From Triatoma infestans (lineage: Eukaryota > Arthropoda > Insecta > Hemiptera > Reduviidae), in NCBI GenBank assembly GCA_011037195.1, contig JAAEAF010004331.1, positions 53,060-117,059 on the forward strand: a stretch of 64,000 nucleotides of DNA, given 5' to 3'. Made by a program: the position numbers and the translations under genes. This document shows, piece after piece, positions 37,561 through 49,420 of the stretch (positions are counted from its first letter, which is position 1; each line of letters begins with the position of its first letter). The notes beneath the pieces are model-generated. The model was not told where the DNA came from. It did no database searches and saw only the letters and a list, made by a program, of their open reading frames with translations.

Positions 37561-37784
37561 CAATTATATTTGCTATTATAAATAAAAAAATTATATGCAT
37601 TATTTTGTTTTATATGGTTTTACACAAATAATTTTCCCCCAAAAAAGCAGATAGTTTCGACCAATTTATCTTCTCTTATGATTATTATAAAATGACTATC
37701 TCGGTCTCATTCTATAATGGCACATAACTTTTAGCGAAAAGCAAGAACATTCTAAATAAACCTAAGAAATCAAAATAAACTTAC

Positions 37785-37870
37785 GCCATAGTAGTTGTCA
37801 GCCCAGATAATCATTGCTTCATCTTGTTCCTAATCTATGCTTTGATTAAGATTATCATTTCACTAACTTA
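37785..37870 (-). other. Probable noncoding first exon of ZNF1
   Basis: A conserved block ends in a strong donor (GGC|GTAAGT at 37785/37784) and matches 49635-49720 upstream of ZNF2 at the corresponding distance. In this copy it contains stops in the relevant frames, so it would be 5' UTR. The upstream limit is uncertain. Confidence 0.4.
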
Positions 37871-37978
37871 TCAGAATTTGCATTTCAATTTTAGTTCCAA
37901 ATGGTTGTTTTAGAATAGGAAACTAGAAACGAAAGCAGTATGTTTAATTACTAACTTTTAAGAGAGAGCTGTTTTTCT

Positions 37979-38012
37979 CTTTCCAGCTCTGCGGAACCAA
38001 CCACCACAACAA
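37979..38012 (+). repeat. Family B tail fragment
   Basis: This short piece, including GGAACCAACCACCACAACAA, is identical to the 3' end of the family B element at 41346-41490 and is absent from the paralogous site near 49830. Similar tails are at 52602-52628 and, inverted, near 42686-42706. Confidence 0.5.
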
Positions 38013-38090
38013 GTATTAATTTTATTTCTTCAATTAACTAAACATAAACAAATAGAAACAATACCTAAACAATATCTCAAATAGAAAGCG

Positions 38091-38240
38091 GGAGTATTAC
38101 AGACTATTACGGTAGACACTGCACCACATACCACTCTCAGCTGATTCCCACCATAATATCACATATGCTACGTTTATTGTCCCGATGATTACACATCGAT
38201 AAACAAATAAATCCATTCTGTATGTTAATTTCTTTTAAAT
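38091..38240 (-). promoter_or_regulatory. Conserved block upstream of ZNF1, possible promoter
   Basis: This block and 49974-50110 share 'GACACTGC.CCACA', 'TTTA.TGTCCC.ATG' and ACATCGATA, although flanking DNA has diverged. ATCGATA (38195-38201) is a seven-of-eight match to the insect DRE site. Its position, a few hundred bases upstream of the probable noncoding exon, suits a core promoter. Confidence 0.35.
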
Positions 38241-38280
38241 ATTTTTCATTATTTCCATTTTTCAAGCGTTTTTCACAATC

Positions 38281-38880
38281 GAACACACTACACTCAAAAA
38301 ACGAGAAAGATTCCGAAAAACAAAAAACTTCCGATAATCCTGTAACTTCAGACTAGCAATTACTGGAATTTGTAATGGATGAAGATATTACTTGGCAGGG
38401 CCAGTATCTTTCTTCAAATAAAAGCAGTGTGAACTCTGAAGTCTGAATTGGTTCATTTCAAAACAAAGAATAAACATCACAGTTTCCATGACAACATTTA
38501 CTCCGTCTTCGGATAGATCAATACCAAAAATAGGTGTAAACATGTATCGCCTCCAATGCTTTGTTGGACATTGTTCTGTTGTTGTAAAACTGAATAAAAG
38601 AAATTTAAACAGTTTTAAACGGCAGTTTATGTTGGAAAACTTAGTTACCTATAAAAAGAGTAGAGCTAGAGAAAAGGATTTAGAAGGAAGTCTTTTTGAA
38701 CAATGACTACGACATCTGCGAAAGAGGTCTGGTCAAGAATGAAAGGATTGGATGAAAATGCCCGCCTCCAACTACACAATCCTTGTATTCGAAGACAGAA
38801 TTTACTATAGAACAAGTATCTGAGTGCCATGCTAAATATTATGCTATGGTCTCTAGCTCCGCCTCCTGCTATTCAGTGTT
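38281..38880 (+). pseudogene. Non-LTR ORF2 fragment, copy 2
   Basis: A frame reads LNSFKRQFMLENLVTYKKSR and then, after a shift, AKEVWSRMKGLDEN. These match the ORF2 linker and the 'evWkkik.i.g' block that precedes reverse transcriptase in R1/Jockey-like elements. It is broken and 3'-truncated. It marks the boundary between duplicated unit 1 and the next unit. Confidence 0.5.
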
Positions 38881-38899
38881 ATCAATATAAAGCAGTTAA

Positions 38900-41090
38900 A
38901 GAATCGGAATCCAGGTTATTGATGTTATTATAGAAAATTTACAAAGAGAATGTTACACTACTAAGTTCCACAAATGTATGGATTTTTCATGAAATATAAG
39001 CTTAAAGAATTCATTTTATTTTAGGTATGGTTTATTATCCAGATTAGAATATTGAAAATTGTGCACTTCTTTTTGATGATCAGTTAAATAAAATTATGCA
39101 AAACTACGAGGATCACATAATATTTATTGGGAGGAATTTTAAAGGAAGAATTGGCTGATTAAATGCTTTGTCATCTAAACTCTTTGAAAATGCAATTTTT
39201 TTTTAAATATACAGAATCATTGATCTTATTGTTAATACAAGATAAAACAAATAAATAGAAACTTGAGAAAGGTCATGCCTTAATAGTGTCTAATGGAAGA
39301 TCAATGAGTGACCGGTTCTTCATCTTAAATGCTCCAAAATTGAGAAGTTTTTCATTAAACTTATAAATGGAATAAGAATGATACCTTTAGTTTGTACTTA
39401 TTGTATGTATTTTAACTGCCAAACAGTAAATATATGATTTGAAAGTTGTCAGTACATTACTGAGAATATAATAAGTATTATAATAGTGATGCACCAATTT
39501 GGAAATTGCGATATACATTTAATGGAACTCTCACAAAGAAATCTAACCGTATCAAAGGTGAAATAGATGGTTATCAATATTTATATTATGATTAAAATAT
39601 GTAAGGTAAGAACCAGATTAGATTATTTATTTATTTACAAATTTAATATACATATTTACAGATTGAAATTGAAGTTCCTTTGTATAAACATTACACCCTT
39701 CAACAAAAATGAAATTGACACATTATTATTGGGGATTTACATTGGAAGGAAAACCTGCAGCTCTAGGCAAAAAAAAAAATAATGCCATTACTGTTCAATA
39801 TTGAAAAGTGTTAGCAATATTGGAAATGGAGATTCAATAATCAGAAGTGGTTGATTAAATATTCAGTTGAGGAATAGTTGAAACATCCCAATTCTTATTT
39901 ACTGTTTTATTTTATATTATTACACAACAACAGTCAACAAATTACACACATAAGTATAATAATCACAGAACATGAGAGAGATGTATTACTTGAAAAAACA
40001 AATACATCATTAGCCAAATATGTCCATGAAAGTAACCATAATTTGATTTTCTGTAGCAATATTAGACACGGGCAAAGGCATCAATAAATTAAAAATAAAG
40101 AGTACCTCCCCCTACATACCTATTCTAAAAAAGTAATCCGTAGGGATGACAGTTTCATCTGAATTATAAAATGGCTTTTGAAAGCAAATTTTTTTTTATC
40201 CTTAAAAATAAAATGAAAAGAAAAAGAACACTTATATTTTGTAATACCTTTGAATAATGTTTTTTTTTTTATTTCTTTTACTGCTGAAGCAGGAAGTATT
40301 GCGAACGAATCCAATTTTCGAAATTGAGTTTTCACCGGAAATTAATGTTTCGAATTAGTTTAAGTCCGAAAAAGTAGTTTTAGAAATTGACCTATTTGTG
40401 CGGTCAGCATAACTCAAATAACGAAAAATTGCAGAAAGCAGAAACTTGATATTTCGTATCCTGCAGAAGGGACAATGACTAAATAGATTTTTTTCAGATT
40501 TTTGCAATTTTCTCGAGAAAGGCTCCAACGATTTTGTTTAAACTTGGTATATCGACTTAACTAATCATAAAAATAATACAACTTTTATTTGAAAAATCAC
40601 TAAAAGTAGTGTAAGGGGGCGCGCAATTAAATTTAAAATATTTAATGTATTAGTATAGTTCAAAATAATATTAAAAGTAATAGTTAAAATAGAGTTGAAT
40701 AGTTAGAAAATTAGGACACTGCTGAGTCGACATGTACCACGCTAGCGATTGAATTCATTCTGGGAGTGTCGCGGTGAGTGAAGGGTGATCCTGTACCTGT
40801 GGCTAATCCGCGGTAAGTCCTAGCGCAGTAAGGTATTTTAAAGGTAGATTGCGGTTGGTATGCCAGAGTGGTAGTCGCCCAGCAGATAGCAAGTAATATA
40901 TAGTAGATAAGTTATAGTCGATAATTGTTAGTATTTAGTTGATAGTAGATATTAAGCTAAGTGTTACTTAATCGGGGTTTCTTGATATAGTTGTAAGTGT
41001 ATGTTATACAGTTGCATAGGTATTTATATTACCGAGGTAGTGTTGTATTAGTCTGGGTTATATGGTAGTTGCATAGAATGTATAATTATA
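38900..41090. other. Unclassified AT-rich DNA with family C copy
   Basis: No gene is recognised between 38.9 and 40.28 kb. A plus-strand family C copy spans about 40290-40620. The stretch 40625-41090 contains near-tandem TAGTAGATA / TAGTCGATA words and may be the 5' part of the Copia element that follows, but I see no LTR pair. Confidence 0.45.
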
Positions 41091-41099
41091 TAATGTATA

Positions 41100-42066
41100 A
41101 TTAATTGGTCCTGTATAGTCCGTTAAATTATAATAAATGTATAATTTTTGAGTGTGACCTACTTTGGGTTCCTTGGCCGAACCTTGAAAAAGTATTAATC
41201 GACCGATATCTGCCGAATGGATGGATACATGCTGATGTTTGCGGTCCTATACGGGAAGACTCTCTTGCCTGTTCCGAATATTTTGTTTGTTTTAAAGATG
41301 ATTTTTCAAAATATGGGAGAGTAATTTTCTTAAAGCGGAAAAATGAAGTCTGTGTTATCACACTGTCTGACAAACGCATCCTGAAGATGGGCGAACGCCC
41401 GAAACCGGTCGATGACCAAAAATGAAGCAGGCTACCATGGAAAATGTCTCTGATGCTTTCCAGCTCTGCGGAACCAACCACCACAACAATTCTATGATTC
41501 ATTCTAATCATGCTGATCAGATTATGGGCTGAAGCTGTGATTACAGCCGCTTTGGAGGTTGCACAAGTCTGCTACATACGTTCAGTTAAACATGAACAAG
41601 ATGGCGCGCACGAGTATGCAGTATGAAAGTTTAAACATTTTCTGACTTGTGCCAGTTTTTCATACAAACGATCAAGTATGCCTGTACGTGTGTAGCCAGC
41701 TTGAGACGATGTGTCAGATAAACAGGTGATAGTTCGAGTTTAAGATCCTACTATAAATAAAGTGTTCCTGGAGAAGTAATTTAAAAAATGAAAACCCAGT
41801 AGAAAATTAGAACTATACATGTGATGCCCAGATGAACTTGATAAAAAGGAAGAGAATCTTCAGCGTAGCTCAAGACCAAGGAAAATACCCACATGTTTAC
41901 AAGATTATGTTTTTTTAGCTGGAAGTGACTTGACTCTAGAAGAGATATTAACCAGAACATATGGGTTAAAGGTTCCTAAAGATGAATTACAGTCATTGTT
42001 CGATATTTAATACAAATTTACATTTGCCGCCAACAGCATACAAAATTTTTATTTCGGAGGGGGTAT
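41100..42066 (+). pseudogene. Copia integrase and pol tail relic
   Basis: The frame at 41195-41345 reads GWIHADVCGPI and YFVCFKDDFSKYGRVIFLKR, matching the start of the Copia integrase core ('hsDvcGPm...yfvtFiDDySRy'). A family B element interrupts it at 41346. Downstream pieces RSSRPRKIPTCLQDYVFLAG and an acidic tail match the linker before Copia reverse transcriptase. It ends at a purine tract GGAGGGGGTA beside a possible LTR at 42067. Confidence 0.65.
41346..41490 (+). repeat. Family B element with best hammerhead-like module
   Basis: This is inserted in the Copia relic. The module (41377-41414) reads CATC, CTGAAGA, an extra T, the hairpin GGGC-GAAC-GCCC, GAAACCGGTC, then GATG, which pairs with CATC. 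Every element of a type I hammerhead is present, in order, with a GTC cleavage triplet and a palindromic helix III. The element ends in GGAACCAACCACCACAACAA, a tail shared with other copies, so it behaves like a SINE. No pol III boxes are obvious. Confidence 0.65.
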
Positions 42067-42590
42067 TGTACTGCCTGGATAATAATTTACTAATCTATTA
42101 GGTTGTGTCCTAAGGGTAGAGAGGAGGTAATCTATGCATTCTCTTTCTCTCAAGTAGTCGCCATGTAAGACTCGCTTAAGTCAGTCGCAATGCAAGCTTG
42201 TCACGCAGCACTCTTAATAGTAAATCTGTCAATACAGTTCATGCCAGTTCGGTTGCCCTTAATTGTGAAAACTCAAGTTTGTCACTTCTGGTTTTCCTGG
42301 GTACTGTCAATAAACTAATCCTTTTGTCGACTAGCGGCTCCGGTTCTCTCGGTCTGCATGGGTTATTACTTCCATTGAGTTTCCTGCCATGCTTGTTCTG
42401 GGGGCCCTTTCAACTATTATTATTACCTACGATCATCAGCCTATTAGCAGTGTATTGATGAAGACTCAAGAGTTGGCGGCAAGTAAGAATTATCTATCTC
42501 CTTATTCCTATTTTTCTTCTCTAACCGACATGGGCTAGGGACACATGGGTATTCCAATACTGGCAACCAGGGATTCTGCATTTCAAGGTA
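42067..42590 (+). repeat. Possible LTR following Copia relic
   Basis: TGTACTGCC begins right after a polypurine tract, and the segment contains an AATAAA near 42308. Its composition is richer in GC than its surroundings. No second copy is visible, so both the LTR call and the right end are tentative. The open frame at 42198-42458 is best explained as part of it. Confidence 0.35.
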
Positions 42591-42949
42591 AGCGCCCTTC
42601 CTTTCGCTTTTATTGAAAGTGATAATTCATTAAATTATTCCATTTTGTCTTGGTCCAAATGGTCCTAATGCAGTGGCCACAATATAAGTTGTGGTGGTTG
42701 GTTCCGGAGTATAACTATTTGCTCCTGATTTTAAATTTAATTTATATATTCATTTTTTTTCCATATTATTATAAATTTGTAATTTCCCATTTATCTCATA
42801 GATTATTGTATAATTCATACAGTCCACTCAATATTTTTTCAATATTTATATTTTCAATTTTTGCTGTTTTTTATTAGTCATTAAAAGAAAATGATGCGTG
42901 GACCTTAATTGATCCACCACCGAATAAGATATTATTTCTAATCTATGAG

Positions 42950-43990
42950 TTCTAACAATCAAAATAAGGCTGATGAATCAGTTGATGAATTCAAAGCGAG
43001 ACTTGCTGCTCGTGGATTTGATCAGGAAGCTGATTTGGACTTGAAGAAACCATTAGTCCCGTAGCAAGGTTTGATATCATTAGAATATTGTAAAAATGTT
43101 GTTGCTCGTGGAAGTCTTGAGGTTATTCAGATATTACGACTAAGAAGAGCAAATACCAACAAGATATTATAGAAGCATAACATGCATGACAGTAAACCAT
43201 ACAGGCTCCATTTGATAGAGGAAGACGAAATGAGGCTTAGAATAATAAACTTTTAAGAGAGTGCCATACCGAGCAGCTATTGGCTGCTTAATGTTGATAC
43301 CCATGCCAACAAGACATTGACTATTCAATAAGTATTGTTCGGAAGTGCTAGATAGATCCAGAAACTTAGAATGGAACCTTATCAAGAGGATCTTGAAATA
43401 TCTTCGTGGAACATCTACCTTTAGGTTGCTGTACAAGAAAAACGCAGCAAATATTTAAGTTGCTTTAGTGATGAGATTTTGCAGGGGACTTGGGTACTGA
43501 TCGTTCTCGATAGATATTGTAACTGTCTTTGCAAATGGAACTGTCGTATGGACTAGTCGAAAGCAGACGTCCAGTGACTAATCGAAAGTAGGCTGTCTAT
43601 GTCAAAGCCTGAATATGTTGCACCCTCAAAAGCAGTGAAGGAACTCACCTTGCTCAACCAACCTCCATGAGGTGACACAAATGGACGCAATTCCAACTCT
43701 CTTCTTAATAGACTGACAAAGAGGAGGCGGGCCTCAGTACATCGCCGCCTACCCTAGGGAGTTAGTGTAGATTAGACTTCATCGTAGATAACAATAATGC
43801 AAATTGATCAAATACCCTTAGTTCCATCGCCGGATAAAACGAAGCATCACTTTGTTCGTGAGAAATATGAAGAGGATTGATTCTCAAATGAATTCATTTC
43901 CACTCAAGATCAATAGGCTGACATCTTCAAAAAAGGATTAACCCGCAAGCATTCATCCACAACAGAAATTTGTTGATATTTGACTGATAT
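42950..43990 (+). pseudogene. Copia-type pol relic, copy 2
   Basis: DEFKARLAARGFDQE matches the Copia 'yKARLVArGf.Q' motif at the start of reverse transcriptase. The remainder aligns by eye with copy 1 (31640-32400), including the 'gctagatagatccagaaac' and 'atcttcgtggaacatctacc' segments. Frames are broken repeatedly. It lies just downstream of the ZNF2 array, as copy 1 does for ZNF1. Confidence 0.65.
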
Positions 43991-44087
43991 TGTGATTAAG
44001 TGAAGAGATCGAAAAGTTGGGTACCAATATAATCGCACTTACAATACTTGCAAGGCTTTTCGCCGGGAACTCCACGAATGTGTACTT

Positions 44088-47000
44088 TCAAAAATCCAAG
44101 TTGGATACACATAAAATCACATTAGTAAAACTTGTAGGTTTGTCAACTGAACATGCACGCGTAAGTTTCAAATGTGATGAACCGTTACAGCTGTAATTAC
44201 ATTCACTGTACTTATATGGCTTCTCGCCTGAATGTGTATGCAAGTGTCCCTTCAGTCTTCTGAAATTAGTACAACTGTAATCACACTCACTACACTTAAA
44301 TGGTTTCTCGCCTGTATGTTTACGTATATGTACCTTCAATCTTGTGGAAGTAGTACAACTGTAATCACATTCACTACATTTATACGGTTTCTCGTCTGAA
44401 TGGGTTAACATATGTAATTTCAATCTTGAGGAATTAGTACAACTGTAATCACATTCATTACATTTATATGGCTTCTCGCCTGTATGTGTACGAATGTGTA
44501 ACTTCAAAGACTCTGATAGTGTACAACTGTAATCACATTCACTACACTTATGTGGTTTGTAGCCTGAATGTGTTCGCATATGAACTTTCAAATTTGAGGA
44601 ATGAGTACAACTGTAATCACATTCATTACACCTATATGGCTTCTCACCCGTATGTTTACGAATATGTAACTTCAAAGACTCTGATAGCATACAACTGTAA
44701 TCACATTCGCTACACTTATATGGTTTGCAACCTGAATGTTTTCGCATATGTACTTTCAAATTTGAAGAATGATTACATCTGTAATCACATTCACTACACC
44801 TATATGGTTTCTCGCCCGTATGTTTACGAATGTGAACTTTCAAAGACTTTGCATTTGAACAACAGTACTCACATTCATTACACCTATATGGCTTCTCGCC
44901 CGTATGTTTACGAATGTGTAAAATCAAAGATTTTGCTATTGAGCAACTGTAATCACATTCACTACACTTATATAGTTTCTCGCCCGTATGTTTTCGCATA
45001 TGTACCTTCATTCTTGTGGAAATAATACAACTATAATCACATTCACCACATTTATATGACTTCTCGGCTGAATCTGTACTACTGTAGTCACAGTCATTAC
45101 CCTTATATGGTTTGTCAACTGAATGTTTATGCAAATGTTGTTTCAGATTTGAAGATTGAGTACTACTGTAATCACATTCACTACACTTATATGGTTTCTC
45201 GCCCGTATGTTTACGCATATGTACCTTCAATCTTGTGGAATTAATACAACTGTAATCACATTCACCACATTTATATGGCTTCTCGGCTGTATGTGTACTA
45301 CTGTAATCACAATCATTACCCTTATATTGTTTGTCAACTGAATGTTTATGCAAATGTTGTTTCAGATTTGAAGATTGAGCACTACTGAAAGCACATTCAC
45401 TACACTTATATGGTTTCTCGCCCGTATGTTTACGCATATGTACCTTCAGTCTTGTGGAATTAGTACAATTGTAATCACATTCATTACACTTGTATGGTTT
45501 GTAGCCTGAATGTGTTCGCACATGTACTTTCAGTCCTGAAAAATTAGTAGAACTGTAATCACAATGATTACACTTATACTTCTTCTCAGCTTGGTATGTA
45601 CACTTATGTACTTCCAATAACTTCGAAGTTGTAAAATTGCAGTCGCAAGCACTGCAATTGTATTGCACCGCTTCAATAAAAGTTGTCGCGGATGTTACCA
45701 ATTCTTCTTCCTCCAGGGTACTGACACATTCTTCCTTATGCATTTCAGTGTTATATCCTTCCATATCTTGGTAAAAGAATTTTTCATTTTCTGCTGGAGT
45801 GTGACATTCTAGAAAATAAAATTCAACTATTAGTGATTATATTATTCTAGGATAAAGAATTAAAGAAACTGTAAAATAAATTTTATAATCTTTAGTATGG
45901 ATTGAGTTTATCATTCCCATCTTTTCTTTAGAATTGTAATATTAGTATTAAATTTTTTTGTCGATTAATGATCTATAATATTTTCAAAGTGGTATGTGTT
46001 TGAGACTGTTGTTCATTGCTTGTATGTTTTAAGAACACCATCCATTCCTACAGCCTTCTGCTAAACCCTTCAATGTATGTAACACGCAAATTACAATATA
46101 TATATTGTAATATATATATATATATATAAATAAAATATTAGTATATACATGCATATTAATATACAATACATATACTTAATAGTAGTTAATTTTATATGTA
46201 TAAGTAGGAAAAATATTGCACACTATTACAAGTAACAAAATTAGTGTTTTTTACTTATTTTATTTTCTTACTCCTAGTAAAAGGAAGTATATAATCGTGT
46301 CAAATTTTCGATATCGAGTTTTTATCGGAAATATCCGTTTGGAGGTCCTCTGAGTCCAAAAAAGTGATTTTTTGCAAATGGTCTGTATGCGTGTCTGTGT
46401 GTATGTGAACAGGACAGCTCAAAAACGAAAAACCGTAGAAAGTTCAAACTTGATATTCCGTTTAGGTATCACCATGGGACTGACTGGTTATCTGTCAAAA
46501 TTCCTCAACCGAAAGTACCACTTTACTAGTTGTTTTTTTTTTACTTTTTTGCGATTTTCTCAAAAAATGGCTCCACGATTTTCTTCAAACAGGATATATC
46601 AACTACACATACAAAGAGCTACAACTTTTATTTGAAACATTTCTCTGAGAAAATTCATTTAAGGGCACTTTTGGTGGAGGGGTGGGGTTAGGTTTTCATT
46701 AGACATTAGACAAGTGCTATTTCAGTTTATTAGACAATTCTGTCAGCTAAATAATGTTAATTAGAATTATATATGTTGTTGAAATTCCGAGTTTGAAAAA
46801 ATTTGATAACCGAAAGTGCGTTTACTTTACCACTTTACTAAATATTTTTTCACTTTTTCGCGATTTTCTCAAAAATGGCTCCGACGATTTTCCGGAAACA
46901 TCGTATTTAAACTAAACAGATAAAGATCAATAACTTTTATTTAAAACATTTCTCTGGGAAAATTCATTTAAGGGCACATTTAGGGGAGGGGTGGAGTTAT

Positions 47001-48533
47001 GTTTTTCTCTATAATGCTTTTATAGTTGATTATACAATTCTATCATACTAACAAAATTAATTAGAAATAAATAGATGGCCAAAATTTCGAGTTTCAAGAA
47101 ATTAGTGAACCGGAAGTGCGCTTTTACTGAACAGTTTTTTCAATTTTCGAAGAATTTCATTAAATTTGGTACATAAACTATGAAATTTCTTTCAATTATA
47201 ATTTGAGAACTGGAGTAAGCGAAAGTTGTGTGTGTGTTTCATACCAGATGTATTAGTTACATAAAGCAGGAAGAATTTCTAAATTTCCATTTTTTTATTT
47301 ATAAAAATGAGAGCATAAAAAAGAAACAGTTAACTTTCTTAGGGAAAAGTATATCCAGAAGATTGTACCATACTGTGAGACGTACGTTACGACTAATGGA
47401 CCTCAAAAAATGGTCTTGATAACATCCTGCCAGAAAATGTGTTGTTATAATTGCCAGCGATGGATATTGTTCAGTCTTAAAGGTTTAGAGAAAAATTGGT
47501 TAAACATTCACGACTTTACTACAATACTATGGTGACAGTAACGTATGACAACGCCCCTTAGAAAGCTTATAATGGTAGCTTAAATTCTATCTGAACTCAC
47601 AAATGAAATCAATTCTCTAGAACATGATGAAATAAAAGAAACGATTTTATTAAACATTCGAATTTTAAAGAAAAGTGATGAAGCCCTTTTTGGCACTTCC
47701 ACCTTTTTGCAGAGTGGCAATTTCTGACTGAACAATTCGCTTCAATTTATTAAATGACCTTGCTATAAATGGTAAAACATTATTTCTTATTTTATATTGT
47801 AGTGAATTCTTAAGAGTTATTTACGTAGATGTGATTTCTTCTGGTATTTTATCCGTCGTAGCATGCATATTTATAGTTTTCCTGACCAATTTCGGATTTT
47901 CATGCATCGTCAGAGTAAACTCACCAAGTTAGTGTAGAGAGTTCACTTCGACTTAATGTTTCTGTTACACTCACACTTGCTGGTTGCATACATGTCATAT
48001 ATGCAACCAACAAGTGTGAGTGTAACAGAAAATTAAGTTGAAGTGAACTCTCTACACGAACTAGGTGAATTTACTCTGACGATGGATGAATTCGAAACCG
48101 GTCAGGAAAACTATAAATATGCATGCTACGACGGATAAAATATCAGATGTTATCCAGCATTGCAGACCCATCCACATATTCAATAGATATGATTTAGTTA
48201 ATCAATTCCAAAATTGCCTTTTTAATATATCTATATCACTGCATATTATTAAGGAAATGGATTGTGAGAGTGTCTCACACACATTGTTTATTACAATTTT
48301 CCTGTCATTGTCTTCTTATTCAAAATGAGTACTATTGTTATGAGAGTTGGAAATTTTAAAACTTTGAACACGAATTTCTAGATAATGTTAGTCCGTAAGG
48401 AAAAATATAATAAATATAATAATATAACAACAGAAATGATTGACATGTGGTTCTTCAATTTTAGAAAAAATTATAGCTGACTACCTGTAGGTAAGAGCGT
48501 ACTGTCAGTAACTTCTTCAATTTTAATCGACAT
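44088..48533 (-). CDS. C2H2 zinc-finger protein ZNF2, two coding exons
   Basis: Coding exons are 48533-48485 (MSIKIEEVTDSTLLPT) and 45808-44088, joined in phase 1 to give 589 residues, paralogous to ZNF1. After the acidic leader (ENEKFFYQDME, then STLEEEELV) and a divergent first finger lacking its last His, there are 15 good C2H2 fingers. They carry CDYSC cores and TGEKP linkers. Two half-fingers (KQYKGNDCDYSST and KPYKGNDCDYSST) have Gly for the first Cys and no helix, as if shortened by unequal exchange. The last finger (YKYSECNYSC) also lacks its first Cys. The protein is presumably nuclear and DNA-binding; its target is unknown. The intron contains (TA)n, family C copies and a family A foldback. 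Upstream lie a probable noncoding exon and a DRE-like block. Confidence 0.85.
46270..47190 (+). repeat. Dispersed repeat family C, tandem partial copies
   Basis: At least two to three overlapping copies lie in the ZNF2 intron. 'GATTTTCTCAAAAA' followed by 'TGGCTCC', and 'AACTTTTATTTGAAACATTTC', recur at about 46555-46650 and 46860-46960, each followed by a 'gggcac(a/t)ttt.ggggaggggtgg' segment. No coding potential is seen. A (TA)n tract lies just before, at 46098-46128. Confidence 0.55.
47838..48189. repeat. Family A foldback in ZNF2 intron, ends defined by empty sites
   Basis: The 352-bp inverted-repeat element is flanked by TGATTT (47832-47837 and 48190-48195). The paralogous introns near 36415 and 53275 continue through 'gatttagttaatcaattct' without it, so its limits are well supported. 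The right arm holds CTGACGA (48076-48082), a shortened helix II and GAAACCGGTC. The bases TTTACT and AGGAAA on either side pair as helix I with one mismatch. Confidence 0.65.
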
Positions 48534-48689
48534 TTTCCTTTAGGAGTCCAAAAATTCCACCGCTGGAACAAATTGCTAGTCCACAATTGTCAGCAAGTAA
48601 CTTTGAGCCAAGTATTGGTAGAAAATGATCCGTCACATTTTTAACCTAAAGCAATAGTTATTATTGAATGCACTTAACACAAATTAAAA

Positions 48690-49420
48690 AAATTTATGGC
48701 TGAAGAAACTGTAGCCATCAGAAAAAGAACAAGAAGCCTAGAAAGACCAGTCTTGTCGAAAACCGAAATGACTGGAGTGATTTACAAAAGAAATAGACAA
48801 CCCACAGTCCAAAATCATAGGCAAATCAACTGAAGTTGATCAGCAGTTTCATCGTCAAACGACGGCTTCAAATAACGAATCTAACGGCCGAATTGTAGCT
48901 AGAAGACCACTTTTGAGGCCAGTTAACAAAAAAGATTATTGTTAAAAGAATATCAAAACTAGTAACTAGAAAATTAGATAAAAGTCCTAAGGACTGATGA
49001 GACAAGATGCCTGGTTTTCTGTTCTCCTAGCTGTAGTAGCTTTAGTTCGAAGATACCTGAGCAACGCTATAGAAATAGCTATATCCTACTCAGAGTCGAA
49101 TTCGGTGATGGTTCTATAATGGTGTGAGGTTTTTTTGGCGGAAATACAATGGGTGAGCTGTTCAAAATAGACGGTATTTTGCTAAACGAAGGGTTCACAA
49201 TAGTAGTGTATGAGAAAATGCAATTTGTTGTGGAAAGTTTCACGTTTATGTAAGATAATAGTCCAACACTTGCCGAAACTATGCAAAAAAAGTTTATCAA
49301 GCGAATAAACTAAATACAATGGCAATCTCAATCCCATTGAGGTTCTGTGGATGAACTGCACGGAAACGTGAAAAATCGTCTCTACCTTCTCAGGGGGAAC
49401 TCTGGAAAATTTTGCAATTA
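48690..49420 (+). pseudogene. Tc1/mariner transposase relic, copy 2
   Basis: This matches copy 1 (36890-37560) along its length, including the 'ggtgatggttctataatggtg' segment (VWGxF block) and 'tcccattgaggttctgtgg' (NPIEVLW block). It is more decayed than copy 1. It sits in the same position relative to ZNF2, so it was carried along in the segmental duplication. Confidence 0.6.

Noticed and set aside
42198..42458. 86-codon leucine/serine-rich frame as a membrane protein gene
   Set aside because: It lies in a probable LTR after a Copia polypurine tract, with no homologue or promoter recognised.
44468..45025. Long plus-strand open frame (185 codons) opposite the ZNF2 array
   Set aside because: It is the antisense of a tandem finger array. 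Periodic codon composition keeps the reverse frame open, and similar shadows occur opposite ZNF1 and ZNF5.
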